A DNA stretch of 55,163 nt from a bacterium. Its GTDB lineage: Bacteria; UBP7; UBA6624. This document shows, piece after piece, positions 16,628-24,579 of this stretch. Position numbers and translations under genes: made by a program. The notes under the pieces were generated by a model. The model saw nothing but the letters and a program-made list of their open reading frames with translations, did not search any database and was not told the origin of the DNA. Each line of letters begins with the position of its first letter. Positions within the stretch are counted from its first letter, which is position 1. The DNA is taken from the NCBI GenBank assembly GCA_014384545.1, contig JACNFQ010000053.1, positions 1 through 55,163 on the forward strand, read 5' to 3'.

Positions 16628-16643
16628 ATTTTAGCACACTAAA
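16628..16643 (-). promoter_or_regulatory. promoter of the DtxR-FeoA-feoB operon with palindromic operator candidate
   Basis: On the minus strand TAAAAT (16633 to 16628) is a -10 box ending nine bases before the ATG, so the transcript would have almost no leader. The inverted repeat TTTAG, four bases, CTAAA (16630-16643) overlaps this box. Palindromes of this kind overlying the -10 are typical of DtxR-family autoregulation (family knowledge); binding by the encoded protein is inferred. Confidence 0.5.
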
Positions 16644-17846
16644 CTATAGAGTTGCAGTTGCTACAAACCGAAGCGTGAGTTGGACCTCTTCGTCCACGCC
16701 AGCCAAGATGGGGATGTTGGGAATCCGAAGGGCATAGTCTCTCCAAAGAACCGTCGTTTCGGCTATCCCATTGATGACTTGGGGGCTTCCCCAGATTGCT
16801 CTTACAAAGAAAATCTCGGGTCTTGAGATGCTCCCTATCCAGAGATCACCGGTGATCGTAAATGTGATTTCCTCACCCACCACGAACTGCACTGGCAATC
16901 CACCGATGTGGGTAGGTGTGAAACGAATCGTTGGGTATTGGTCTGTGTGAAGAATGCGCTCTTGAATCGCCTTGTTTCTCTTGTCCGCATCGGTAAGAAA
17001 AGCTCTTGCATCGATCTCTATTGCTGAAATGGTCGTTTTCTTAGGATGGGCAAAATCGACGGTGATCGTCCCCATGACTTCATCATTTGTCCCTACAACT
17101 ACCTTTCGTTGTCCTCGAAGGATTTCTTCTAGGGAAAAGACCGCTTCTGTGCCCCCAGCCAAAGTAAACTCAACTTGTCCACATCCCTCCCCCTGTGTCG
17201 AAAGATCCATCACGGCACCATAGGTATCTTCAACCTCTAGACCTTGAGCAAGTGCTAACTCTCTTTCTATGATTTCTGTCATCTCTTCTTCGTTCCTATA
17301 ACCAACAAACCTCTTTCCGTTGATAAAGAAATGGGGTGTTCCCGTTGCAGAGAGACATCTTCCCAATGACTCGTCCACCGCAGAATGCCCCTTTACTTTC
17401 TCCCCCTCCAAAGCCCGAGAGAAGGCGTTCACATCAAGGAGCAACTCGCCCGCCAAAGCGAGATAAGCCTCTCTGCCCCTAATCCCCTTGTCCTCAAAGA
17501 GGCGGTCATGGTAGGTCCAAAATGCACCTTGCTCACCTGCAGCCATTGCAGCCCAAAATGCTTCTCTAGAATCGGACTTCCCTCTGGGATTGCTCTTGAA
17601 AACCCATCTCACTTGATCCGGGTAGTTCTCAAGGATCGCTTGAATCACGGGGTGGGCACGGGCACACCACCCACAATTGAAATCACTAAACTCAACGATC
17701 GTCACCAAGGCGTTATTGCCCCCCAACACAGGGGATGCCCCTGTCGGAACCGCATACCGCTCAGCCCAATTCCACTCTGGAACCTCTCCTCCATACATGG
17801 GCGTACAAACCCCACAGAATAGAGCGACAAGTATCCCTTTTTTCAT
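16644..17846 (-). CDS. secreted DsbA-like thioredoxin domain fused to a YceI domain
   Basis: A 400-residue exported protein with two unrelated domains. After a signal peptide (residues 1-19) comes a DsbA/DsbG-type thioredoxin fold with active site FSDFNCGWCARAHP (C58, C61) and the cis-proline loop in TGTPHFFING. From about residue 235 a YceI-like lipocalin fold begins: ITVDFAHPKKTTISAIEI, then DQYPTIRFTPTHI and the repeated ITFTITGDLWI strand. YceI proteins bind isoprenoid or other lipophilic molecules, and DsbA domains oxidise or reduce disulfides. I know of no described role for the pair on one chain. The start fits a leaderless promoter. It is followed after 24 bases by the dtxR-feo operon. 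Confidence 0.82.
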   Translation of the reverse strand: MKKGILVALFCGVCTPMYGGEVPEWNWAERYAVPTGASPVLGGNNALVTIVEFSDFNCGWCARAHPVIQAILENYPDQVRWVFKSNPRGKSDSREAFWAAMAAGEQGAFWTYHDRLFEDKGIRGREAYLALAGELLLDVNAFSRALEGEKVKGHSAVDESLGRCLSATGTPHFFINGKRFVGYRNEEEMTEIIERELALAQGLEVEDTYGAVMDLSTQGEGCGQVEFTLAGGTEAVFSLEEILRGQRKVVVGTNDEVMGTITVDFAHPKKTTISAIEIDARAFLTDADKRNKAIQERILHTDQYPTIRFTPTHIGGLPVQFVVGEEITFTITGDLWIGSISRPEIFFVRAIWGSPQVINGIAETTVLWRDYALRIPNIPILAGVDEEVQLTLRFVATATL

Positions 17847-17852
17847 AGGGTC

Positions 17853-17858
17853 AGTCTA
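17853..17858 (-). promoter_or_regulatory. -10 box of leaderless DsbA-YceI gene
   Basis: TAGACT on the minus strand occupies -12 to -7 relative to the ATG at 17846. No Shine-Dalgarno lies between, so the transcript probably starts at the start codon. No -35 consensus is evident. The rest of the 17847-17944 gap shows nothing recognisable. Confidence 0.45.
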
Positions 17859-17944
17859 TGACAATTTGCATCCTTCTTTGGGTGGGTAGACCTTAGTATG
17901 AAGAGATTGAAGCGACAATCCTCCCTTTCCTCTACTGAATACTG

Positions 17945-19171
17945 TTACGACACCCCATCTCCCCAACGTTTCGCTACATAGGTCTTAACGCGCTCCATGA
18001 AATCATCAACGAGTCCCTCCCCTTCCAAGAACCCCTCTTGTTCTCCATCCACATAGAGGGGAACTTTGGGGCTTTCCCCAGCCCCCGGCAGGCTCATGCC
18101 GATATCCGCAGCTTTGCTCTCTCCTGGACCATTTACGACACAGCCCATTACCGCCACGGCGAGTGTCTCGGAACCAGGATACGCTTGGGTCCATACTTCC
18201 CTTAACTTATCTAACCTTTCTTGAATCTCTGCTGCACTTCTACGAAAGAGGTCGGATGACGTTCTTCCACATCCTGGACACGCTGTTACAGACGGTCGGA
18301 AGGACCGAAGCGTTAGTCCCTGCAGAATCTCTTGGCAGAGACGAACCTCTGCTGTGCGGTCTCCATGAGGTTCGGGCGTTAGTGACGCTCTCACGGTATC
18401 CCCTATTCCCTCATCCAAGAGAATAGCCAGAGCCGAAGCAGTCGTTACGATGCCGCGAATGCCCATTCCAGCCTCTGTAAGTCCCAAGTGGAGGGGAAAT
18501 CCCGTTGCTTTTCCCAACCTCCGATAGACATCGACCATTTGGGGCAACCTAGAGACTTTACAGGACAGAATGATGCTCTCTTCTGGCAATCCCCAACCGA
18601 TCGCCACTTCGGCGCTTTGAGTGGCACTTTCTACCAACGCCTCTGTTTGGACATCTTCGGCAGAAAGAGGAACGGTTCGGTTGCCATTCTTGTCCATTCG
18701 TTCTGCAAATAGTTCCCTATCAAGCGACCCAGCATTAACACCAATCCGCACGGGCTTTCCAGCCTCTATTGCGATTTCAATAAAAGTGCGGAAGTTGGCA
18801 TCATGTCTTACACCAAGCCCCATATTTCCAGGATTAATGCGAAGCTTAGATAACGCTTGAACCAATGCGGGGTGCTTCCTTAGAAGAAGATGCCCATTGA
18901 AGTGAAAGTCCCCCACCAATGGGACGGGACAACCTGATGCTTCCATCCGCTTGACAATCTCTGGAACAGCTCTTGCTGCAGCACTATCATTAACAGTAAG
19001 CCTTACCAACTCGCTACCAGCCCGGGCTAAGCTAATCGCTTGTGCCGCTGTCTTCTCCACATCTGCCGTGGGTGTATCCGTCATGGACTGAATCACCACG
19101 GGGTGTTCTCCACCTATGGGCACACCACCCACAAGACAGACCGTGCTCTTCCTTCGCCTTGAAAGTCTCAT
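17945..19171 (-). CDS. ispG: 4-hydroxy-3-methylbut-2-enyl diphosphate synthase IspG (GcpE)
   Basis: A 408-residue enzyme of the MEP isoprenoid pathway. It reductively converts MEcPP to HMBPP with a [4Fe-4S] cluster. Family segments are GGVPIGGEHPVVIQSMTDT at the start, VPLVGDFHFN, RINPGNMG, and the cluster cysteines in TACPGCGRTSSD and MGCVVNGPGE. The length matches the bacterial type without the plant insert. It overlaps the preceding thiO-like gene by four bases. The pairing with an FAD amine oxidase has no obvious pathway logic; both are probably expressed from the promoter upstream of thiO. Confidence 0.95.
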   Translation of the reverse strand: MRLSRRRKSTVCLVGGVPIGGEHPVVIQSMTDTPTADVEKTAAQAISLARAGSELVRLTVNDSAAARAVPEIVKRMEASGCPVPLVGDFHFNGHLLLRKHPALVQALSKLRINPGNMGLGVRHDANFRTFIEIAIEAGKPVRIGVNAGSLDRELFAERMDKNGNRTVPLSAEDVQTEALVESATQSAEVAIGWGLPEESIILSCKVSRLPQMVDVYRRLGKATGFPLHLGLTEAGMGIRGIVTTASALAILLDEGIGDTVRASLTPEPHGDRTAEVRLCQEILQGLTLRSFRPSVTACPGCGRTSSDLFRRSAAEIQERLDKLREVWTQAYPGSETLAVAVMGCVVNGPGESKAADIGMSLPGAGESPKVPLYVDGEQEGFLEGEGLVDDFMERVKTYVAKRWGDGVS

Positions 19172-20244
19172 GAGGCAAATCTATCAGGACTGAAGGGGCA
19201 TTCCTTTCTTCGTATGCCGTCCCACCATGCCCCAAACATTGAAGCGACTTCGGGAGCTAACAGAATGCCGTTTCGAAAGAGTCCCGTAGCCCAAAAAAGC
19301 CCCTCTTCTTCTTCTCTTGCCCCAATGATTGGGCAATCATCAGGACTACCTGGCCTAAACCCACACCACGCCTCGCCAATCTTCGCTTGACATATCCCTG
19401 GCACCCACTGGGCAATACGGGCAATGCGTCGATGCAGAATCGAGCGATCAATCGTCTCGTCCCAACCTTTGTCCTCTACCATTGAGCCAATCCACAACGC
19501 CCCTTTGCCCTGTGGCACCATATAGGCCGACTCGCCATGGAGGGTGTGGGTGGGGGGGTTTTCTCCCAAGAGATGGAGTTCAATCAACTGACCCCGCATC
19601 GGTTTCACGGGTGGTACCCATCCTTGAGGACTTTTTAAGGACCAAGCACCTGTCGTCATCACCACCCGATTGGCTTGGAGGTGATCCCCCTTGCTGGTCG
19701 TTGCTGAAAAAGAGCCCTCCTTCCCTTGGAGAAGAACGACCTCTGACCCCTCCCTTATTACACATCCCTTAGCGATGAGTGCATCTCGCAATTGATAGAG
19801 AAGGTGGCGGGGATGGATGCGTCCTTCTTCACGGATGAATAATGCCTGGGGCACACGGAGCCAACCAAAGCTCTCACCTAAAGTTTGCTCTTTTATCCAT
19901 TCCCCCTTTAGCCCCACCTGAAGTAGGCTCTCTGCTCTCTCTGCTGTGTGCGCCTCCACAGGGTAAAGAACGCCTTCCATATGGAGCTCTGGGTCGCCCT
20001 TTGCACATTCTTGGAGCACACCAATCCAAGCAGGATACCTGCGAATCCCTGACCAACAAAGAGCGTTCAAAGAGGCGTCGGACCACGACATTCCTGCGGG
20101 GGAGAGTATGCCCGCACTCGCTTGACTAGCCCCTGCCCCACATGTATCCTTTTCTAGGAGGGTCACAGAAACCCCCTTAGAAAGGGCCTCTAATGCGACG
20201 GCCATACCCATGACACCACCACCCACCACCAAGAGATCGCTCAT
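19168..20244 (-). CDS. thiO: FAD-dependent glycine/D-amino-acid oxidase (ThiO-like)
   Basis: A 358-residue DAO-family flavoprotein. The N-terminus has the Rossmann FAD motif VVGGGVMGMAVAL and a later GASQASAGILSP loop, both typical of glycine oxidase ThiO, which makes iminoglycine for thiazole synthesis. The C-terminal WCGFRPGSPDDCPIIGA is the usual second FAD-contact region. No other thiamine genes are nearby, so the assignment to thiamine synthesis rather than general amine oxidation is only moderate. It is divergent from the peptidase gene at 20288 and seems to be leaderless. It shares an operon with ispG through an ATGA overlap. Confidence 0.75.
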   Translation of the reverse strand: MSDLLVVGGGVMGMAVALEALSKGVSVTLLEKDTCGAGASQASAGILSPAGMSWSDASLNALCWSGIRRYPAWIGVLQECAKGDPELHMEGVLYPVEAHTAERAESLLQVGLKGEWIKEQTLGESFGWLRVPQALFIREEGRIHPRHLLYQLRDALIAKGCVIREGSEVVLLQGKEGSFSATTSKGDHLQANRVVMTTGAWSLKSPQGWVPPVKPMRGQLIELHLLGENPPTHTLHGESAYMVPQGKGALWIGSMVEDKGWDETIDRSILHRRIARIAQWVPGICQAKIGEAWCGFRPGSPDDCPIIGAREEEEGLFWATGLFRNGILLAPEVASMFGAWWDGIRRKECPFSPDRFAS

Positions 20245-20251
20245 AGGGAGA

Positions 20252-20267
20252 ATCCTAGAACTAGGAT
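20252..20267. promoter_or_regulatory. divergent promoter pair formed by an inverted repeat
   Basis: ATCCTAG, AA, CTAGGAT is a 7-bp inverted repeat in the 43-base gap between thiO and the peptidase gene. Each arm supplies a TAGGAT -10 box: the minus-strand copy lies at -13 to -8 of the thiO ATG; the plus-strand copy (20262-20267) lies 20 bases before the peptidase ATG at 20288, which also has a Shine-Dalgarno GGAGG at 20278-20282. Confidence 0.45.
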
Positions 20268-20287
20268 GACTCCCTTTGGAGGAGAAA

Positions 20288-21898
20288 ATGGAAAAAAGTA
20301 TTAGAGCTTATTTTGAGGATCTTGAATCGTTGGTTCGTCCCTTGCGTAAAGCGATTTCTTTGGGCTGGTGGGGCAAAGAGACAACAGGGGAAACCGTCTT
20401 TCAAGAGATTGTCCAGACTTTAGGTGAGCATTTGGAAAGTATCAATGCCGACCCCGAACGCTTTGGTCAAGTGAAGTCTTGGCACGAGAGAAGAGAGGAG
20501 ATTGGTGACCCCCTCTTGCGACGCATCGTAGAAGAATCTTACTTGGGTGCGGTTGGAAATCAAAAGACACCAGGAGAAATCAGCGAATCCCTAAAACTTT
20601 CAATCAAGATCTCCTCCACATTTGTAAGCCATCGCAGTGAAGTGGGTGGAAAGAAGATGAGCGACAACGACCTCTTGGAGATTCTGAAAGAGAGCAACGA
20701 CAATGACGAACGGCAAGAGGCATGGGAAGCATCCAAAACGATTGGTGTTGTCGTTAGGGATGATGTGATCGCCTTGGCGCACCTAAGGAATGGTTGGGCA
20801 CAACGGCTGGGGTTTAGAGATTACTACGCGATGCGCCTAGAAACCCAAGAAGTAGAAGAGTCTTTCCTATACCAGCTATTGGATGATCTAGCGGCACAAA
20901 CCAAAGTCCCTTTTCTTGCCCATAAAGCTACTGATGACGCCAAGCGCTCCCAACGGTTTGGCACGCCCATCAACGACCTCATGCCATGGCACTACGAAAA
21001 CCCCTTTTTCCAGGATGTACCTGTAGACCCTTCTTTGACCGACCCTTGGTTTAGAGAAAAGGATCTTGAAGCGCTTGCCCTAGAGACTTTCGACTCTGTC
21101 GGTTTGGATATTCGCCCCTCCCTTGAAAAGAGCGACCTTTACGAACGGGAAGGGAAAAACCAGCATGGCTTCTGTTTGTCTGTGGATGACTCCGTCCAAG
21201 ACACACGCGTCCTTTGCAACTTGCGCCCCAACACCCAATGGGCCGACACCATCCTTCATGAATATGGTCATGCCATATACAACCTATTATCTGTTGAGGA
21301 CCTTCCGTGGTTCTTACAGGGCCCCGCTCACACAAATAGCACCGAAGCGATTGCGATGATCTTTGGGAGGCAAGTGTTGAGGCCTGACTGGCTAACAGCG
21401 TTCTTAGGTGTATCTCATGAAGAGCTGGCTAGCAGTAAGAATGCACTTGCTGACGGACAGAATTACAAGATGTTGGCGTTTAGTAGGTGGATGCAAGTGA
21501 TGTGCCGATTTGAACGTGCACTCTATGCCGACCCCGATCAAGACCTGAATAAGGTCTGGTGGGATTTGAAGGAGAGATACCAAGGGCTAAACCGTCCTGA
21601 AGGGAGAGATGCTCCTGATTGGGCATCGAAAATTCATATTCCCAATTCGCCTGTCTATTACCACAACTACATGATTGGCGAGATGACCGCCAGCCAGTTG
21701 GAACATACGATCCACAAGGAATCGGGGAAGGGTCTCTTGAAGAACGAAGAGGCGGGCATTTTCTTAAGGAAGATGTTCTCATTAGGGAGCACTTTGCGAT
21801 GGGATACCCTCGTGGAAAGAATGACCGGAGCCCCCCTTTCCGCAAACGCTTGGGCAACAGACTTTGCCCACCCCCCTAAATCAAGCATGGAGAGCTAA
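20288..21898 (+). CDS. zinc metallopeptidase of the M3/M2 type (oligopeptidase)
   Basis: A 536-residue gluzincin-type peptidase without a signal peptide. The zinc motif HEYGH is at residues 324-328, followed by an STEAIAMIFG segment that supplies the third, glutamate ligand. The helical N-terminal part with the LAHLRNGWAQRLGFRDYYAM stretch and the C-terminal NSPVYYHNYMIGEM region resemble bacterial M3 oligopeptidases and ACE-like M2 enzymes; I cannot separate the two from motifs alone. It likely degrades short peptides in the cytoplasm. The ATG at 20288 is chosen because GGAGG ends five bases before it; the TTG at 20276 is rejected. It is a single-gene unit on the plus strand between minus-strand operons. 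Confidence 0.85.
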   Translation: MEKSIRAYFEDLESLVRPLRKAISLGWWGKETTGETVFQEIVQTLGEHLESINADPERFGQVKSWHERREEIGDPLLRRIVEESYLGAVGNQKTPGEISESLKLSIKISSTFVSHRSEVGGKKMSDNDLLEILKESNDNDERQEAWEASKTIGVVVRDDVIALAHLRNGWAQRLGFRDYYAMRLETQEVEESFLYQLLDDLAAQTKVPFLAHKATDDAKRSQRFGTPINDLMPWHYENPFFQDVPVDPSLTDPWFREKDLEALALETFDSVGLDIRPSLEKSDLYEREGKNQHGFCLSVDDSVQDTRVLCNLRPNTQWADTILHEYGHAIYNLLSVEDLPWFLQGPAHTNSTEAIAMIFGRQVLRPDWLTAFLGVSHEELASSKNALADGQNYKMLAFSRWMQVMCRFERALYADPDQDLNKVWWDLKERYQGLNRPEGRDAPDWASKIHIPNSPVYYHNYMIGEMTASQLEHTIHKESGKGLLKNEEAGIFLRKMFSLGSTLRWDTLVERMTGAPLSANAWATDFAHPPKSSMES

Positions 21899-21968
21899 GA
21901 CCCCCAGCCCTTAGAGATAATCGGTGCCGGTGTTGTCCTTTGGACTGGTTAAGTGATGCTACCGAGGG

Positions 21969-22952
21969 CTAAAGGTCTTTGGCGGGAATAGGGGGGGCAT
22001 CTTCAATAAGAAGTTCCGTCTTATCTTCCCAAGGTGACCAATCCCCTTTCAAAACGAAGAAAGAGACCACAGCCAAGGGGATCCACAATGCCAAACCGAA
22101 GGGTGTTGCCATACCCGACTCTGGATTAGCTAAGTAGAGACCAGTGGGCGCAAGATGAGAACCCAATGACGCACCCACCAATCCCGTTGCCCAAATGCTA
22201 CCCCACCTTAGAAAGACCCAACTCCCAATAATAGCTAGAAAGATGGTCTGAATGCCCGAACCCAAAGCAACTTCTTCTACACTATGTCCCATAAACTGGG
22301 CTTCAGGGGCAACCATCACCATAAAAGATGCTGCCACACCAGCCAGCACGCCCACAGCAATCGCCGCTTTGCGCCGACCCACTCGCACAGCCATTCTGGG
22401 CAAGAAATAGGCATACCATCCATAGGTAGACCCTATCGCCAAGAACATCCCAATGAATGGACCGACAGCCATCGTGATCCACTGTGCCCCCGCGGTTGTA
22501 CCCACTTGTTTCTCAATGAAGCCAGGAGGCAGATCTGAAAGACTGACACCTTGGGCGGCCATTGCCGCCTTCAATGCAATGGTCATTTCAGCTTTCCACG
22601 CGGTCATCTCCAAATCAATCTCGGCCCAGCCAAAGAGGGCTGTAAAGGCAAAAGCGAGCCAAGCGATACCGATTCCCCCCAAGAACAGACCCCAAAAGAC
22701 CTTACCGGGCATCCACTTGAACCCAGCACCACCAAAGCCCTCTTTTCCTACAAGCCTTGCTATTACAGCCGCTATTGCGGGGAGAAAACTCAATCCCACC
22801 ACCAAGAAACCTGCCATGGGATTTGCAGAATCACCAGAAGCGACACCTTGGGATTTCATTTGGAAGACCAACCACAGGGGGAGAATGAAGGCGACCGCCA
22901 AATAGACAACCAAACCAAGAGGGAGACTGTTTTTCTTATTCATACTTCCCAT
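21969..22952 (-). CDS. CPBP/Abi-like polytopic membrane protein lacking protease residues
   Basis: A 327-residue membrane protein with about eight hydrophobic segments. The segment STYGWYAYFLPRM strongly resembles motif 1 of CPBP intramembrane proteases (EExGWRGYLLPRL), but the two glutamates are replaced by Ser-Thr and the arginine by Tyr. The later SIWATGLVGASLGSH helix resembles motif 3 but has glycine where the histidine is expected. The fold may therefore be retained as a non-catalytic, possibly substrate-binding or scaffold protein. Start has GGAG six bases upstream. It lies downstream of htpX, so a membrane quality-control setting is suggested by position only. Function unknown. Confidence 0.6.
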   Translation of the reverse strand: MGSMNKKNSLPLGLVVYLAVAFILPLWLVFQMKSQGVASGDSANPMAGFLVVGLSFLPAIAAVIARLVGKEGFGGAGFKWMPGKVFWGLFLGGIGIAWLAFAFTALFGWAEIDLEMTAWKAEMTIALKAAMAAQGVSLSDLPPGFIEKQVGTTAGAQWITMAVGPFIGMFLAIGSTYGWYAYFLPRMAVRVGRRKAAIAVGVLAGVAASFMVMVAPEAQFMGHSVEEVALGSGIQTIFLAIIGSWVFLRWGSIWATGLVGASLGSHLAPTGLYLANPESGMATPFGLALWIPLAVVSFFVLKGDWSPWEDKTELLIEDAPPIPAKDL

Positions 22953-22990
22953 TTTACGCTCCTTTTTCCAATCGGCATGAGTTTCGTCAG

Positions 22991-23983
22991 TTACATAGAG
23001 CGCAATCTCTCAATACGCTTCTCCATAGGGGGGTGGGTCTCAAAGAGACCAAGAAAACCCTCTTGATATTCCCGTAGAGGATTCCATATCCAAAGATGGG
23101 CATTCCCCATCTTCGCAACCTCTAGGGGCTCGGTGTCGGTGGAAATCTTCTCCAAGGCACTCCATAGACCTTCGGGGTTTCGAGTAATCGCTACTGCTGT
23201 CGCATCCGCCAAGAACTCCCTCTTGCGTGATACGGCGAACCGCACCAGTTGCGCCGCTAAGGGGGCAATGATCGCAACGAGAAGCATCAAGACGAGAATC
23301 GCGGCACCCCCCTCGCCCCTTCTGCGTCGGCTTCCACCATACCGCATTGAACGCCACATCACCTCCGAAAGTGAGAGTATCGTCCCTACCAGTGCAGAAA
23401 CCAAGACCATCAACGCACTATCTCCATTCTCGATATGGGCAAGCTCATGTGCCAAAACACCCTCTAATTCATATCGGTCCAGCTGTTCTAGGAGTCCAGT
23501 CGTAACGACTATCGCCGCTTTCTCACCCTTTGAAACAGCAAATGCATTCGGTGCCCCATCATCCACCACACGAATCTCTATATCCTCCCCTCGCCCTACA
23601 GCCAACATCAGTGCCGAAACCAACGGTCTAACGCGCCTGTTCTCTTCGGGACGGGGATGTCGTGCTCGTGCTGCGGCTAGCACAGCTGGCATGCCCCATA
23701 ACGAAGAGCCCCCCCAACTCAAAAGCCCCCATCCCACACCCACCAAAAGACCGACTACCAAGTCCTCTAGAAAGAAGAACCCGAATGCGGCACCTATGCC
23801 CCCCAAAAGGACAAGAAGAAAGAGGACCAAGCCCACCGTCTTACGACGGTTTGACTTCTGTTCATCAGAAAAAAGCCGGCGCATCCGGGGGACAGAAGGA
23901 CCAGGAATCTCCTCCTTAATTCGTGCTCCAAGTGGCAGAGCATTTGGGGGGTCCCAATCTGGAGTGGGGTCTTTGTATACCAA
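22991..23983 (-). CDS. htpX: HtpX-like M48 membrane zinc protease
   Basis: A 330-residue M48 family peptidase with membrane segments at about residues 50-90 and two more near 190-240. The catalytic motif is LAHELAHIENGD, with HExxH zinc ligands, followed by a glutamate in RKREFLADATA. HtpX degrades misfolded membrane proteins and is commonly paired with LemA, as here. The start is a TTG at 23983 placed after the lemA stop, with GAAGGG at useful spacing; no ATG fits. The N-terminal 40 residues before the first helix are hydrophilic and longer than in E. coli HtpX. Confidence 0.88.
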   Translation of the reverse strand: MVYKDPTPDWDPPNALPLGARIKEEIPGPSVPRMRRLFSDEQKSNRRKTVGLVLFLLVLLGGIGAAFGFFFLEDLVVGLLVGVGWGLLSWGGSSLWGMPAVLAAARARHPRPEENRRVRPLVSALMLAVGRGEDIEIRVVDDGAPNAFAVSKGEKAAIVVTTGLLEQLDRYELEGVLAHELAHIENGDSALMVLVSALVGTILSLSEVMWRSMRYGGSRRRRGEGGAAILVLMLLVAIIAPLAAQLVRFAVSRKREFLADATAVAITRNPEGLWSALEKISTDTEPLEVAKMGNAHLWIWNPLREYQEGFLGLFETHPPMEKRIERLRSM

Positions 23984-23995
23984 GAATACCCTTCG

Positions 23996-24538
23996 TTAGA
24001 AAGAGACCGAAGGGGCGTCGTGGGCGGCACAATCATCGGGAATATCAAAGAGATCCGCTGCACCAAACCCCGATGCAGCGAATGACCAAGGGAACATCAA
24101 GCGGAGGGCGTTGTACTTGGTCACGACGTCGTTGTGGTGTTGCCTCGCATAGGCGATTCGGTTTTCGGTATTGGACAACTCTTCAGTAAGTTGTCGGAAG
24201 TTCGCATCTGCTTTCAACTCTGGATACGCCTCGGACAGGGCAAAGATACGTCCCAATGCAGCGCCTAACATGCCCTCGGCTAAGCCTTGCTCTTGAGGGT
24301 TTCCCGCAGCAACGGCTTGGTTGCGTGCCTGAATCACTGCCTCTAAGGTCTCCCTTTCATGGTTCTTATACCCCTTGACCGTTTCCACCAAGTTGGGAAT
24401 CAGGTCGTAGCGACGCTTCAGTTGGACTTCAACCTGAGACCAAGCATTCGCTATAGACGCCGAGAGTTTTACGAAACCGTTTCTAGCTGAAATGAACCAA
24501 ATCCCACCAGCCACCAAGACACCCAAAACATAGAACAT
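23996..24538 (-). CDS. lemA: LemA family protein
   Basis: A 180-residue protein with one N-terminal membrane helix and a long helical bundle. The family core NAWSQVEVQLKRRYDLIPNL is followed by VKGYKNHERETLEAV, both diagnostic of LemA, and then FRQLTEELSNTENRIAYAR. The biochemical role of LemA is not settled; its coupling to HtpX-type proteases is common and is seen here, with the htpX start 12 bases downstream. A Shine-Dalgarno GGAGG lies eight bases before the ATG. The C-terminal tail after FPWSFAASGFGAAD is short and variable, as usual. Confidence 0.93.
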   Translation of the reverse strand: MFYVLGVLVAGGIWFISARNGFVKLSASIANAWSQVEVQLKRRYDLIPNLVETVKGYKNHERETLEAVIQARNQAVAAGNPQEQGLAEGMLGAALGRIFALSEAYPELKADANFRQLTEELSNTENRIAYARQHHNDVVTKYNALRLMFPWSFAASGFGAADLFDIPDDCAAHDAPSVSF

Positions 24539-24579
24539 ATAGATTCCTCCTATCCCTTATTTTACGCAAGAGAGAGAGA

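Noticed and set aside
23133-23999. 288-codon plus-strand reading frame opposite htpX
   Set aside because: Low-complexity Ser/Thr/Pro/Arg composition with no family match; shadow of the M48 gene.
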